Positions 50,847 to 55,108 of a stretch of DNA of 64,000 nt are shown one piece after another. A program made the translations under genes and the position numbers. The number at the start of each line of letters is the position of its first letter. Position 1 is the first letter of the stretch. Source of the DNA: Ctenosaura bakeri (Eukaryota > Chordata > Lepidosauria > Squamata > Iguanidae); contig CAOLHI010001663.1 of the NCBI GenBank assembly GCA_948474755.1, forward strand, positions 62,001 to 126,000. Direction: 5' to 3'. The notes under the pieces were generated by a model, which saw nothing but the letters and a program-made list of their open reading frames with translations, was not told the DNA's origin and did not search any database.

Positions 50847-53800
50847 CACATAAATATCTGCTTATGGGTAAAGTACAGCCTTAAATGTTTTCAGCCTGTT
50901 TAATGCAATGTGCCTTTCCCCTCCAAGAGTATACAAGGCAAAGCTTTTATATGAGCAATCTAAGGATGAAGGCACAATATTTACTATTAGAAATATCCTC
51001 CAAATTCTTTACTGAAGCAATATCCTCTGAAGGGACCACTTCATTATAAAAATACACTGTAGCTAGGATGGCTACATAGGTTTGTTGCCTCACAAACCTG
51101 CCACTGCTTACTGAAATGACGAAGCATGGATTTGTGGGGAAATGTCATGATCAAAAATTCTTGAAATTCTTGAAAGAAGGCTCAAAAACACTCAGCTCTC
51201 CATTAGGAAGGACAGACAGAAGTAAGAAAGAGCTTAATGCAGTCTTTGTATTTCATTCTGAAGAATATCCCCTTCAAAATACATTTACCAGGACTTTAGT
51301 GGAACTTACTTCCAACTGAGTGTAGGCTTACAGCTTAAATGAAGGCTCTGGTCCACATGAATGTACATACTGCATTTGCTGAATCATCACAAACATCAAA
51401 TGTAAGGGCTGAGTGAGGACAGGGTCTCCAAGTACTGCAGAGTTTGTCTCCATGGCTTGGAGGGCCTGACTTCATCATCTCTATTAATTCTACTTCCAAG
51501 CAAAGTATTTCCCTTTCCCCACAGCTTTCACCAATTAAGCAGAATCTTGGGCAAAATATTCTGCATCTTGCCTATCAACATTAGAGATGTACCTTATACC
51601 ATACGGTAACACAGGGCAGAAAAAGGATAGCAAATCTACGTTTCTATTGTGAATACTTGAGGGCTGCATTGATAAGACATGAGATAGTTACCTAAACACA
51701 CAATTAACCAGTAGGTGGCACTATCACCCAGAAAAACTACTCTCTCTCTCTCTCTTTCTCTTTTTTTTTAAATAAACTGTTCCTACAGAAATAAATGTTG
51801 TCCAAAGCAATTACTTCTGAGAATGATTATGGCGATGACAATGATGATAATTTGCTTTCTTGTTTTAGGAGATGCTATCTACCATGATCATGTCTATCAC
51901 AGCATGGTCTGCTGAAGCGTCACTGAGGAATATACCCAAACAACAATTAGTTCTAACATTACAAGAGTATGGTGCTTATGGCTGACTGTTCCTTATGTGC
52001 ATTTGCCTGCTTTGGGAATACACTGGGATTTTGGGAAAGATGCCAGGGAGAAGGGAACTATGCAGAAATGCATGTGAGAGCCACAGTGGTACAGCAGTTA
52101 GAGTGCTGGACTTCCCCCATCGAGCCATGAAACTCAGAGGGTGGCTTTGGGACAATCATCCTACTCACTCAGTCTAATTGATCTGATGTCTCTTTAATGA
52201 TAAACTGGCAAGGAAAGGGGATTTGAATTCACTGGGGGAAACGTACCATATAAAACAAATTAACTAATAGATAAAAATTTCCCTCAACACCAAAATAATT
52301 TGAAATGCAGAAATAAAGTCATACAGAATTCACTGTCCAGCAGCAGAACCTGGAAAGGTACTTTTCTTTGCTTGCCACAGTGCTCAAAACTTAATTTGTT
52401 CATGTCACTTGTTGCAATGTCAAAAAAGCAACTTGTTGCCTTATGACATTTTTTACTTTACAGAACACTACCAAACTGATGAGAATGTCACAAAATGTGA
52501 AAAATTCCTTTCAAAATGTCTCTCTAAAGTGTCGGAAAATGCCCTTTAAATGGAACCTTGAAAGATAACTTGAACAACACAGCCATTTGATTACATTGGT
52601 TGCATTACTTTTGAATGCATGGCTTAGGTGTACCCTGGTTACCCCACTCCTCACAAAAAAAAAAAAACCCACAAAAAACTGATTACCTTGTAACACATTA
52701 TTCTTGATGTGAATACCTGCTTAAATGGCTTTTGTGGGGCAAGTATTAGATTGCAAAACAGGGGTGGGCAATTGTGGAATATCTGTGGAATGCTTGGAAG
52801 GCTGAAACCTCTCATCATATTCACCTCTGCCCGCTCCTCCAAAATCTGTCCTTAAACTCTCTCTGGGGTTATGGTGGCATTATCACTATATTTGTGGGGG
52901 GGAGTTGCTTTCCAGGACATTTTAGAGCCAGAAGATGCCTTTTTTAACAACAGGAAGTGAGACGAAGTCACTTCATACTCACTTTCAGTTTCAAAAATGA
53001 CTTTTCTATGGCCTAAATTGGTCTGGGGGCTGAAAACGTTGTGAAAACACCCCCATCCCCTAGAGGGCATTTTGGGGCAATTTAAAAAAAATTACAAAAA
53101 GTTTTTTGAGCCCTGAGGGGCAGGGGTTCTCCAAACATGGTGGAAACGCACTTTGCACACACCAGAGGGCATTTTGGAGCAAAATCAATTTGAAAATTTT
53201 GGGGAAAAATGTAATTTTTTTAAATCTGGGGGGCCCCACAAAAACAGCTCTGGGTGGCCACATGTGGCCTGTGGCCCACCCTTTGCCCACCTCTGTTGTA
53301 AAACTATACACAGTTAACCTGGGAATACAGTTCATTTAATTCAAATGTGATTTAACATCTGAGCACACATGTACAGGATTACACCAGCAGATACAGTGAG
53401 GGTCAGCCCCTCAGTGACTTACACCAACATAACTAATGTCTGGACATTGTGTAAGGAAGTATCCAGTACCACCTTATGCAATGCTGTTGACAGGCTATGC
53501 AATGGCTGCCAAATGATGTCGGGTGCATGTCTGCCTCCCCGACCTACAGCTCACTAGAGTTGCTGCTGGCTTTCTAGCAGCCTCCTGGAACAGAAAAGCT
53601 TCTCTGGCCTCCCTTCCCCTTTGGGGATCCATGGCCTGAGTGTTGTGGCAAAACTTAAGATACTGATGGTTTCAAATAGGTTCTTGGCCAAGATTCACCG
53701 CAACAGATGTATGAACCCTCCAGACCTCAAGGCAACCTACCTTCTCTGCCACATGCTGGAGGGTGGGTAGACTCTGTGAAGATTAATGTGAGCCAGAAAA

Positions 53801-54237
53801 AAACACAAAGCAGCTGGAGCTGATCTCAACAGGTATTTTGACCAATGGGTCTCTCTGGAGTTATGACCCTCTCAAGGGAAGGGGAGACAATATATACACT
53901 TCTGTTATTCCACTGCCTGAGGTAAGTGCCTCACTCTGTCTAAGAAGAGAGACAACTCTCCAATTGATGATCAAGTACAGCTGTTCTGAATACACTTCCA
54001 TCTGTGTCCATCAGCTCAGTAAACATAAGCACACTAAGCCTCAGTGACATAAGGAGGACTACAAGAGGGAAAAGTCATGCACACAAGACCTACATGCTAT
54101 TCGGACATAAGCCCGACGGCTTTTGGTGGTTCCAGCTGAGCTCCAGGCCACACACTGACACCAGTAGTCTTCTAAGCCAAAGAGTTCTTCCACTTGCTGC
54201 CGAGAAACTTCAATCTGGACTTCTCTTACCAGGAGCC
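4663..54237 (-). CDS. UNC5B: UNC5B netrin receptor, exons 3-17 (5' end outside window)
   Basis: UNC5B is a single-pass netrin receptor for axon repulsion and vascular guidance, and a dependence receptor that triggers apoptosis when ligand is absent. Fifteen exons on the minus strand join in phase to 842 codons plus TGA. In order they give the end of Ig1, Ig2, two TSP1 repeats, a transmembrane helix, a linker with a DITD caspase motif, ZU5, UPA and a death domain. Paralogue choice: TSP1-2 has [14 protein letters not shown] and [14 protein letters not shown], which fit UNC5B better than UNC5A, C or D as I recall them. Human UNC5B has 945 residues; with about 102 N-terminal residues missing, the expected total here is 944. 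Exons 1-2 were not found up to position 64000. Join (minus): 54094-54237, 49831-49934, 44714-44894, 42088-42255, 38436-38600, 32758-32790, 27482-27676, 25142-25531, 22905-22992, 22506-22674, 16522-16755, 11134-11283, 8577-8741, 5787-5965, 4663-4828. Confidence 0.97.
4829..5786 (-). other. UNC5B intron 16
   Basis: The intron is 958 bp with GT-AG ends, between the two death-domain exons. I recognise no repeat or other gene in it. Confidence 0.9.
5787..5965 (-). CDS. UNC5B: UNC5B exon 16: linker and first part of death domain
   Basis: This 179-bp exon has acceptor tgttccag and donor GTGGGT. It encodes about residues 831-889: a variable linker [14 protein letters not shown], then [20 protein letters not shown] and [17 protein letters not shown], the first helices of the death domain. 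It ends with CG of a split Arg codon. Confidence 0.97.
5966..8576 (-). other. UNC5B intron 15
   Basis: The intron is 2.6 kb. It holds a short GATG-type tandem run near 8092-8120, but no coding sequence or clearly assignable transposon. Confidence 0.9.
8577..8741 (-). CDS. UNC5B: UNC5B exon 15: end of UPA
   Basis: This 165-bp exon (55 codons, phase 0) was placed by reading the minus strand, because its coding frame is not the longest open frame locally. The acceptor is cccctgtag and the donor GTGAGC. It encodes [39 protein letters not shown] and [15 protein letters not shown], about residues 776-830, and closes the UPA domain. Confidence 0.95.
8925..9365. repeat. Inverted repeat pair with hammerhead-like core (possible Penelope-like remnant)
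   Basis: Two arms of about 90 bp face each other. The left arm (8925-9013) is best read on the minus strand and the right arm (9272-9365) on the plus strand. Both begin with GCCTGATGAAGAAG and later share a CCTTYTGGTTGG-type block and a TCACC end. In the left arm the order CTGATGA, GAAA, ACTTG, CAAGT, GTC resembles a hammerhead ribozyme core. Penelope-like elements are known to carry such ribozymes, but I cannot confirm that family here. Confidence 0.5.
10680..10721. repeat. CT-rich low-complexity tract
   Basis: A polypyrimidine run of ctccct and ctctct units leads into AT-rich DNA. Confidence 0.85.
11134..11283 (-). CDS. UNC5B: UNC5B exon 14: UPA domain
   Basis: This 150-bp exon (50 codons, phase 0) has acceptor tttcatag and donor GTGAGT. 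It encodes about residues 726-775, from [20 protein letters not shown] through [11 protein letters not shown] to [10 protein letters not shown]. This is the UPA domain (conserved in UNC5, PIDD and ankyrins) that holds the death domain in its closed conformation. Confidence 0.97.
13012..13051. repeat. Short hairpin-forming inverted repeat
   Basis: CCAGTAACTGACTGG faces CCAATCAGTTACTGG across a short loop, giving a near-perfect stem of about 14 bp. No function is assigned. Confidence 0.6.
13178..13245 (-). repeat. 5'-truncated tRNA SINE tail
   Basis: On the plus strand it reads tgttgttgtatgcctccaag, then cttgtggcgatcctaaagc. This is the reverse complement of the Bov-B-like tail of the full SINE at 25834-26085. 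Only the 3' part is kept. Confidence 0.7.
14680..15115. mobile_element. Diverged palindromic MITE split by a SINE
   Basis: The left arm (14680-14767) contains caattataacactaattcca and catcctatagtatcctggga. The right arm (15045-15115) contains cacaggatccagccatagct and gtggaatcatagtgctataa. They are inverted relative to each other and related to the palindromic family at 34858, 43995 and elsewhere. A tRNA SINE sits between them. Confidence 0.6.
14800..15013 (-). repeat. tRNA-derived SINE, minus strand
   Basis: Read on the minus strand, it starts AGGAGCCCTGGTGGTGCAGT with a perfect A box (TGGTGCAGTGG) and a B box (GTTCGATCC). The 3' part contains ggttggtaaaacgagtaccc and ends near an L2-like tail. 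It belongs to a different SINE family from the copy at 25834 and is nested in a MITE. Confidence 0.7.
15488..15684. mobile_element. Tigger/pogo-like MITE remnant
   Basis: It begins ttcagttctccatatctgtg and ends ctagtggatactgagggccc, an inverted pair typical of non-autonomous pogo/Tigger elements. Internally it has cacaaattttggttatccac, a common block in this class. The ends are mutated, so the TA duplication is not clean. Confidence 0.6.
15697..16328. mobile_element. Non-autonomous hAT-like element
   Basis: It begins CAGGGGTTCCCAACC, a typical hAT terminus, and ends in a degraded complement around ggctgggaaatattg. It is flanked by ttctaaaa (15689-15696) and ttctaaag (16329-16336), an 8-bp duplication with one mismatch. 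The interior shows no recognisable transposase. Confidence 0.65.
16522..16755 (-). CDS. UNC5B: UNC5B exon 13: end of ZU5 and start of UPA
   Basis: This 234-bp exon (78 codons, phase 0 at both ends) has acceptor tccttcag and donor GTAATA, weaker than its neighbours. It encodes about residues 648-725: [40 protein letters not shown] and [20 protein letters not shown]. It spans the ZU5/UPA boundary and is strongly conserved with mammals. Confidence 0.97.
17677..21457 (-). pseudogene. L1 ORF2 (endonuclease-reverse transcriptase), broken
   Basis: ORF2 copies L1 RNA at nicked target DNA. The first open segment (21457-20423) is an APE-type endonuclease, with [29 protein letters not shown] and ISDHSPI. 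The next two (20336-19425 and 19418-18378) carry the reverse transcriptase: [36 protein letters not shown] (motif A), [11 protein letters not shown] (motif B) and YADD (motif C). The last (18396-17677) has the C-terminal zinc knuckle C-x2-C-x8-H-x4-C (CWKCKKEL to WWEC). Lesions: a frameshift near 20425-20445, an in-frame TGA at 19425-19427 (CGA to TGA would explain it) and a frameshift near 18390-18400. It cannot make a full protein as it stands. Confidence 0.95.
21472..21532. repeat. Polypurine tract in L1 inter-ORF region
   Basis: On the plus strand it is an almost pure GA/A run (aaagaaaaagaaagagaaaa and similar). In L1 orientation it is a polypyrimidine tract just upstream of the ORF2 start. 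Confidence 0.9.
21837..22345. repeat. Interspersed repeat, AGCAGCCAC family, copy 1
   Basis: It starts with tatttatttatttacctaat and later has cctgggagcagccacaaaga, ggccccaagccccatgaggc and agcaccttgaattgtgcccg. Copies of the same family lie at about 25700-26240 (split by a SINE) and 28670-29007. It is a familiar squamate repeat, but I cannot name its class with confidence. Confidence 0.65.
22506..22674 (-). CDS. UNC5B: UNC5B exon 12: central ZU5
   Basis: This 169-bp exon lies 231 bp downstream of exon 11, has acceptor ctctccag and donor GTAAGC, and encodes about residues 592-647. It reads [20 protein letters not shown], then [17 protein letters not shown], and ends HQGNWE. At the exon 11/12 junction this species has NSLLPSEGT where I recall human STLPLSEGT, a same-length difference. 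The following intron 12 holds the L1 insertion. Confidence 0.96.
22675..22904 (-). other. UNC5B intron 11
   Basis: This 230-bp intron is the smallest found. It has clean GT-AG ends and a purine-rich run on the plus strand near 22866-22890. No other feature is seen. Confidence 0.92.
22905..22992 (-). CDS. UNC5B: UNC5B exon 11: start of ZU5
   Basis: This 88-bp exon has acceptor cttttttag and donor GTAAGT. It encodes about residues 563-590, [20 protein letters not shown] followed by MINKAENS. This is the opening strand of the ZU5 domain, which packs against UPA and the death domain in the closed cytoplasmic supermodule. It ends with two bases of a split Leu codon. Confidence 0.96.
22993..25141 (-). 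other. UNC5B intron 10
   Basis: The intron is 2.1 kb. I recognise no clear transposon and no coding exon. Short open frames here have no recognisable similarity. Confidence 0.88.
25142..25531 (-). CDS. UNC5B: UNC5B exon 10: cytoplasmic linker
   Basis: This 390-bp exon, the longest coding exon found, has acceptor gtctttttcag and donor GTAGAT. It encodes 129 residues, about 433-561: [18 protein letters not shown], then [20 protein letters not shown], a Ser-rich low-complexity patch ([10 protein letters not shown]), and [13 protein letters not shown] leading into ZU5. The Ser-rich middle is the part most diverged from mammals, as expected for a disordered linker. Confidence 0.96.
25532..27481 (-). 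other. UNC5B intron 9
   Basis: The intron is 1.95 kb. It contains an AGCAGCCAC-family repeat (about 25700-26240) interrupted by a full SINE, and an old interspersed repeat near 26470-26690 (gcttacaaatttgttatgac, aaaaacctatgccataacg). No extra exon is seen. Confidence 0.88.
25834..26085 (+). repeat. Full-length tRNA-derived SINE with Bov-B-like tail
   Basis: The SINE has A box TGGTTTAGTGG, B box near GTTTGAATCC, body catggtttagtggtttgagc to gaaatccactgggtaacc, and tail ttgaaggcacagcaacaata. The 8-bp duplication cataatga flanks it (25826-25833 and 26086-26093). It interrupts an AGCAGCCAC-family repeat and is probably a squamate Sauria-type or ACA-type SINE. Confidence 0.85.
27482..27676 (-). 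CDS. UNC5B: UNC5B exon 9: transmembrane helix and caspase site
   Basis: This 195-bp exon has acceptor cacctag and donor GTAAGA. It encodes about residues 368-431. A hydrophobic helix, [20 protein letters not shown], continues to a YRRSC juxtamembrane stop-transfer whose Cys aligns with the palmitoylated Cys403 of UNC5[10 protein letters not shown] follows, with the Asp at 412 used by caspase-3 in the mammalian dependence receptor (recalled, not tested here). [13 protein letters not shown] ends the exon. Confidence 0.97.
27956..28143. mobile_element. Palindromic Harbinger-like MITE, copy 1
   Basis: It begins with a diverged GCCATTTCCGCACTAGACTG and ends GTGTGGAAATGGCC. The arms contain atcctatggaatcctggggt and its complement. 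The middle is degraded and the target duplication is not clear. Confidence 0.75.
28345..28577 (+). repeat. 5S rRNA-derived SINE
   Basis: The first part (28352-28458) follows vertebrate 5S rRNA closely: CCAGTCTGATCTTGGAAGCT, AAGCTAAGCAGG (box A) and GGTGGGAGACTG (box C), ending GTAGGCT. The second part, tatttcagaaggaggaagtg to aggcaacttgaaggtgcata, is a Bov-B-like tail. The internal 5S promoter elements suggest the ancestor was transcribed by Pol III. A 5'-truncated copy lies at 49594-49715. Confidence 0.88.
28670..29007. repeat. Interspersed repeat, AGCAGCCAC family, copy 3
   Basis: It has tttatttatcccttgccttt and gactcaagacagtatacaaa at the left, a (G)10 run, and cctaggggcagccaccaaga at the right. 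It is homologous to 21837-22345. Confidence 0.6.
29180..29550 (+). repeat. GC-rich dispersed repeat, copy A
   Basis: This CpG-rich segment in an AT-rich intron is homologous to 37930-38340. Shared blocks include cctcttcctt.cacagtgc, ggtaagtgc, ggggccccggag, and a right end with ctttcgcatgacaaatgcc. An exon-like cassette at 29310-29385 is bounded by a consensus acceptor and donor on the plus strand. Confidence 0.7.
30389..30736 (+). repeat. tRNA SINE interrupted by a MITE
   Basis: The SINE body starts ctagcaagatacagtggttt and resumes with aatccctgctcagccatgg. Its 8-bp duplication cagacatg is exact (30381-30388 and 30737-30744). A truncated palindromic MITE interrupts it just before the B-box region. 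Confidence 0.85.
30441..30553. mobile_element. Half-length palindromic MITE, copy 2
   Basis: It keeps the central hairpin (agggaggggcctcaaaggcc) and the whole right arm to GTGCGGAAATGGCC. The outer part of the left arm is missing. It is nested inside a SINE. Confidence 0.8.
32027..32112. repeat. hAT-type MITE fragment
   Basis: It starts CAGGGTTGGGCAACTTGTGG and has cttccagatgctgttgggct, a widespread lizard non-autonomous hAT terminus. Related diverged fragments lie near 34655-34745, 37185-37260 and 60030-60142. Confidence 0.5.
32724..32859 (-). promoter_or_regulatory. YCAY cluster around microexon 8 (candidate NOVA sites)
   Basis: In transcript sense, four YCAY tetramers lie within 34 nt after the microexon donor (32724-32748), one inside the exon (TCAC), and three at 45-70 nt before the acceptor (32835-32859). 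NOVA proteins bind such clusters, and UNC5B exon 8 is a reported NOVA2 target in mammals (from memory). Binding here is inferred from motif density only. Confidence 0.5.
32758..32790 (-). CDS. UNC5B: UNC5B exon 8: 33-nt alternative microexon
   Basis: This exon was found by hand. The acceptor is ccctaacag and the donor GTAAGT. Its 33 nt complete an Asn codon begun by exon 7, encode [10 protein letters not shown], and supply the first base of a Leu codon completed by exon 9. Human UNC5B has NKKTLSDPNSHL here, as I recall, in a cassette that is skipped in a shorter isoform. Because 33 is divisible by three, skipping keeps the frame and replaces 12 residues by one. The segment lies between TSP1-2 and the membrane helix. 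YCAY tetramers, the NOVA binding motif, cluster on both sides. Confidence 0.92.
34858..35038. mobile_element. Palindromic Harbinger-like MITE, copy 3
   Basis: This 181-bp near-perfect inverted repeat starts GGCCATTTCCGCACTAGACT and ends CAGAAATGGCC. Its arms of about 80 bp meet at a short centre, gggcctgctggcccc. It is flanked by the 3-bp duplication tta (34855-34857 and 35039-35041). That duplication and the GGCC termini fit PIF/Harbinger. Confidence 0.88.
37930..38340 (+). repeat. GC-rich dispersed repeat, copy B
   Basis: It is homologous to copy A at 29180-29550. It carries an exon-like cassette (38061-38135) with acceptor ttcctttcacag and donor GTAAGT. Three hairpins are visible: 38061-38088 with 12-bp arms, 38181-38201 with 10-bp arms, and the right end 38299-38339 where GGGGCCCTTTTGCAT faces ATGCGAAAAGGGCCCC. 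The class is unknown. Confidence 0.7.
38436..38600 (-). CDS. UNC5B: UNC5B exon 7: thrombospondin type 1 repeat 2
   Basis: This 165-bp exon has acceptor agtgcag and donor GTAAGT. It encodes about residues 302-355: [29 protein letters not shown], and [14 protein letters not shown], which contains an N-C-T sequon. This exon gives the best paralogue discrimination and fits UNC5B. Its phase-1 donor can splice either to microexon 8 or directly to exon 9 without a frameshift. Confidence 0.97.
38601..42087 (-). other. UNC5B intron 6
   Basis: The intron is 3.5 kb between the two TSP1 exons. It shows imperfect short tandem repetition near 39890-39970 (gcttacagtattt-like units) and near 41210-41290 (gctgttttaggatgtattta-like units). 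No clear transposon or extra exon is found. Confidence 0.88.
42088..42255 (-). CDS. UNC5B: UNC5B exon 6: thrombospondin type 1 repeat 1
   Basis: This 168-bp exon has acceptor ctcctag and donor GTAACT. It is a self-contained TSP1 repeat, about residues 246-300: [20 protein letters not shown], then the RTRTC strand and the closing cysteines in ACTTMCP. The WSTWSEW run is the usual C-mannosylation site of TSP1 modules. Both boundaries are phase 1, so the module is symmetric. Confidence 0.97.
42732..43187. mobile_element. Tigger/pogo-like non-autonomous element
   Basis: It begins CAGTTGACCCTCGACAATCC and ends with the inverted match gcaaatgtggaggactgactg. TA dinucleotides flank it (42730-42731 and 43188-43189), as expected for Tc1/mariner-superfamily insertion. 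No transposase frame is left. Confidence 0.75.
43775..44213. mobile_element. Non-autonomous hAT-like element with nested MITE
   Basis: It begins CAGAGCTTTCCAAACTTTTC and ends with the inverted AGTTTGGAAACCTCTA. It is flanked by tcctaaaa and tcctagaa, an 8-bp duplication with one mismatch. A 181-bp palindromic MITE sits inside it, so the hAT-like element arrived first. Confidence 0.75.
43995..44175. mobile_element. Palindromic Harbinger-like MITE, copy 4
   Basis: This 181-bp inverted repeat runs from GGCCATTTTCCGCACTAGAC to GTGTGGAAATGGCC. An exact 3-bp duplication, aca, flanks it (43992-43994 and 44176-44178). The arms differ at only a few positions. Confidence 0.9.
44322..44513 (-). repeat. 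tRNA-derived SINE, minus strand
   Basis: On the plus strand it reads gttgttgttgtgtgccttca, then cggtgaccctaaggtgaacc and ctccagggttatagcccaat. This is the reverse complement of the SINE at 25834. It is flanked by ctgttagaa and ctgttaaaa (one mismatch). Confidence 0.85.
44714..44894 (-). CDS. UNC5B: UNC5B exon 5: remainder of Ig2
   Basis: This 181-bp exon has acceptor cccttaag and donor GTACGG. It encodes about residues 185-244, including [10 protein letters not shown] and [12 protein letters not shown], the Ig2 strand F with its Cys and an N-Y-T glycosylation sequon. It closes with the first base of a Val codon that the first TSP1 exon completes. Confidence 0.97.
45110..45290. repeat. Unclassified direct repeat, copy 1
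   Basis: It shares with 47420-47570 the ordered blocks ccacatgcaaattttgcaca, gattcttctcatcagggg and tcttaacactca. No terminal signature is seen. Confidence 0.65.
47420..47570. repeat. Unclassified direct repeat, copy 2
   Basis: It carries ccacatgcacattttgcaca, ggcttcttctcatcaggg and ttcaacactca in the same order and spacing as 45110-45290. Confidence 0.65.
47891..48103. mobile_element. Diverged relative of the palindromic MITE family
   Basis: The left arm contains cacttatagcactgtgattc and the right arm gtagaatcacaccgctgtaa. The spacing suits the family, but the sequence is much diverged. It is closest to the copy at 14680-15115. Confidence 0.5.
49255..49432. mobile_element. Palindromic non-autonomous DNA element (hAT-like)
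   Basis: It begins ggaaaagttactttttcaga with caactctcaacgtcccccag, and ends with the inverted ctggctggggattctgggtg and aaaagaaacttttccaagc. The inverted arms are about 60 bp. Shorter fragments occur near 34160, 48800 and 54425. Confidence 0.55.
49594..49715 (+). repeat. 5'-truncated 5S-derived SINE
   Basis: It starts taggctatatttcagagga, the end of the 5S part, and continues through the same tail as 28345-28577. A taattat duplication flanks it (49588-49594 and 49717-49723). Confidence 0.75.
49831..49934 (-). CDS. UNC5B: UNC5B exon 4: start of Ig2
   Basis: This 104-bp exon has acceptor gtcttag and donor GTGAGT. After the split Tyr codon it encodes 34 residues, about 151-184, from [14 protein letters not shown] to [10 protein letters not shown]. 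The Cys in LLQC is the first cysteine of the second Ig domain. It ends on a codon boundary, and exon 5 begins with GTG. Confidence 0.96.
50811..50842. repeat. (TG)n microsatellite
   Basis: About 15 TG units are followed by a short TA/CA stretch. Confidence 0.95.
51736..51771. repeat. (TC)n and poly-T low-complexity tract
   Basis: A run of tctctctctctctctct leads into tttctctttttttt. Confidence 0.9.
52078..52180 (+). repeat. Degraded tRNA-type SINE
   Basis: It contains gccacagtggtacagcagtt (A-box region), gagtgctggacttccccc and catgaaactcagagggtggc in the usual SINE order. It is too mutated to place in a family. Confidence 0.5.
52759..53295. mobile_element. Non-autonomous hAT element
   Basis: This 537-bp element begins CAGGGGTGGGCAATTGTGG and ends CCACCCTTTGCCCACCTCTG, so its ends are inverted copies of the classical hAT terminus. 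Flanking sequences ttgcaaaa and ttgtaaaa make an 8-bp duplication with one mismatch. The interior repeats the phrase agagggcattttgg.gcaa twice and has no transposase. Confidence 0.8.
54094..54237 (-). CDS. UNC5B: UNC5B exon 3: second half of Ig1
   Basis: This 144-bp exon has acceptor ttccag before GGCTCCTGG and donor GTAGGT after GCAT. It encodes about residues 103-149, including [18 protein letters not shown] and [11 protein letters not shown], whose cysteines close the first immunoglobulin domain. It starts with two bases of a split Gly codon and ends with the first base of a split Tyr codon completed by exon 4. It is the most upstream exon found. Confidence 0.96.
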
Positions 54238-54928
54238 CTGGAACCAAAGAAAATAGAAGAAGGAGTGATTAATTCAGAGAACCAGGAAAATAAGAAACTG
54301 GGAGAGTTACGCATATTTACATTGGCACCTGCATGGAAATACATGTCCATGGCATAATGAAATCAGAAGGAAAGCCTGTGCTATGACCTTCACTCTGGAA
54401 ACAAGGCAGAATCATAGTGTGAGAAATACTGGGAGCTGTAGTCCAGAAAAATCACTTTTCCAATCACAGAAGAGGACAGAGTTTAATGCTTATGCCTTTC
54501 CTACATAGGTTCTGTTCCTCCCTATGGAAAAAGGTTTAGTAAATTTCTGTTGACTGAACTTCATTTCATCCAAGGTCGAGCTCAGCCAAGCGAGTGATAT
54601 TTCCCAGGGCTCTTCCTTGAAACCAGGCTGAGTCACTGTAGAACCACAATGCAACCACAAGAGCAGAGAAGCTTGTTCTGAAGTTTGGAATGGAAAGTAT
54701 TCTGTGGGTTGCAGGCAAGGCAATCCCCATGTGGCCCTCAGTTGCTTTTGGACAGCATTTCCCCAAACACACAAAGGTAGAGCTAGATAAGGAAATGCAT
54801 TTCCTTTCTAAAAGATGATACACAACTCTTTGGTATCTCTCCAAAACAACTATGAATACCCATACAGCCCATTTGCCTTTTTAAATCTTATACTCCGTAA
54901 ATGTGCTTCATGAGATAATCCTCACTGT

Positions 54929-55108
54929 GGCCATTTCCGCACTATATTCTTATAGCACGATTATTCCACTTTCAACATCCTATGGAATCCTGGGGTTTGC
55001 AGGTTAAGGAGGGGCCAGCTGGCCCCTCCCAAAACTGCAAACCCCAGGATTCCATAGGATGTTGAAAGTGGAATAATCATGCTATAAGAGTGTAGTGCAA
55101 AAATGGTC
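54929..55108. mobile_element. Palindromic Harbinger-like MITE, copy 5
   Basis: This 180-bp inverted repeat runs from GGCCATTTCCGCACTATATT to GCAAAAATGGTC. It is flanked by the exact 3-bp duplication tgt. It belongs to a subfamily with cacgattattccactttcaa in place of cgctatgattccac. Confidence 0.88.

Larger units (their letters stand above)
49935..54093 (-). other. UNC5B intron 3
   Basis: The intron is 4.2 kb. It contains a (TG)n run (50811), a (TC)n run (51736), a degraded SINE (52080) and a hAT-like element (52759). No extra exon is seen. Confidence 0.88.
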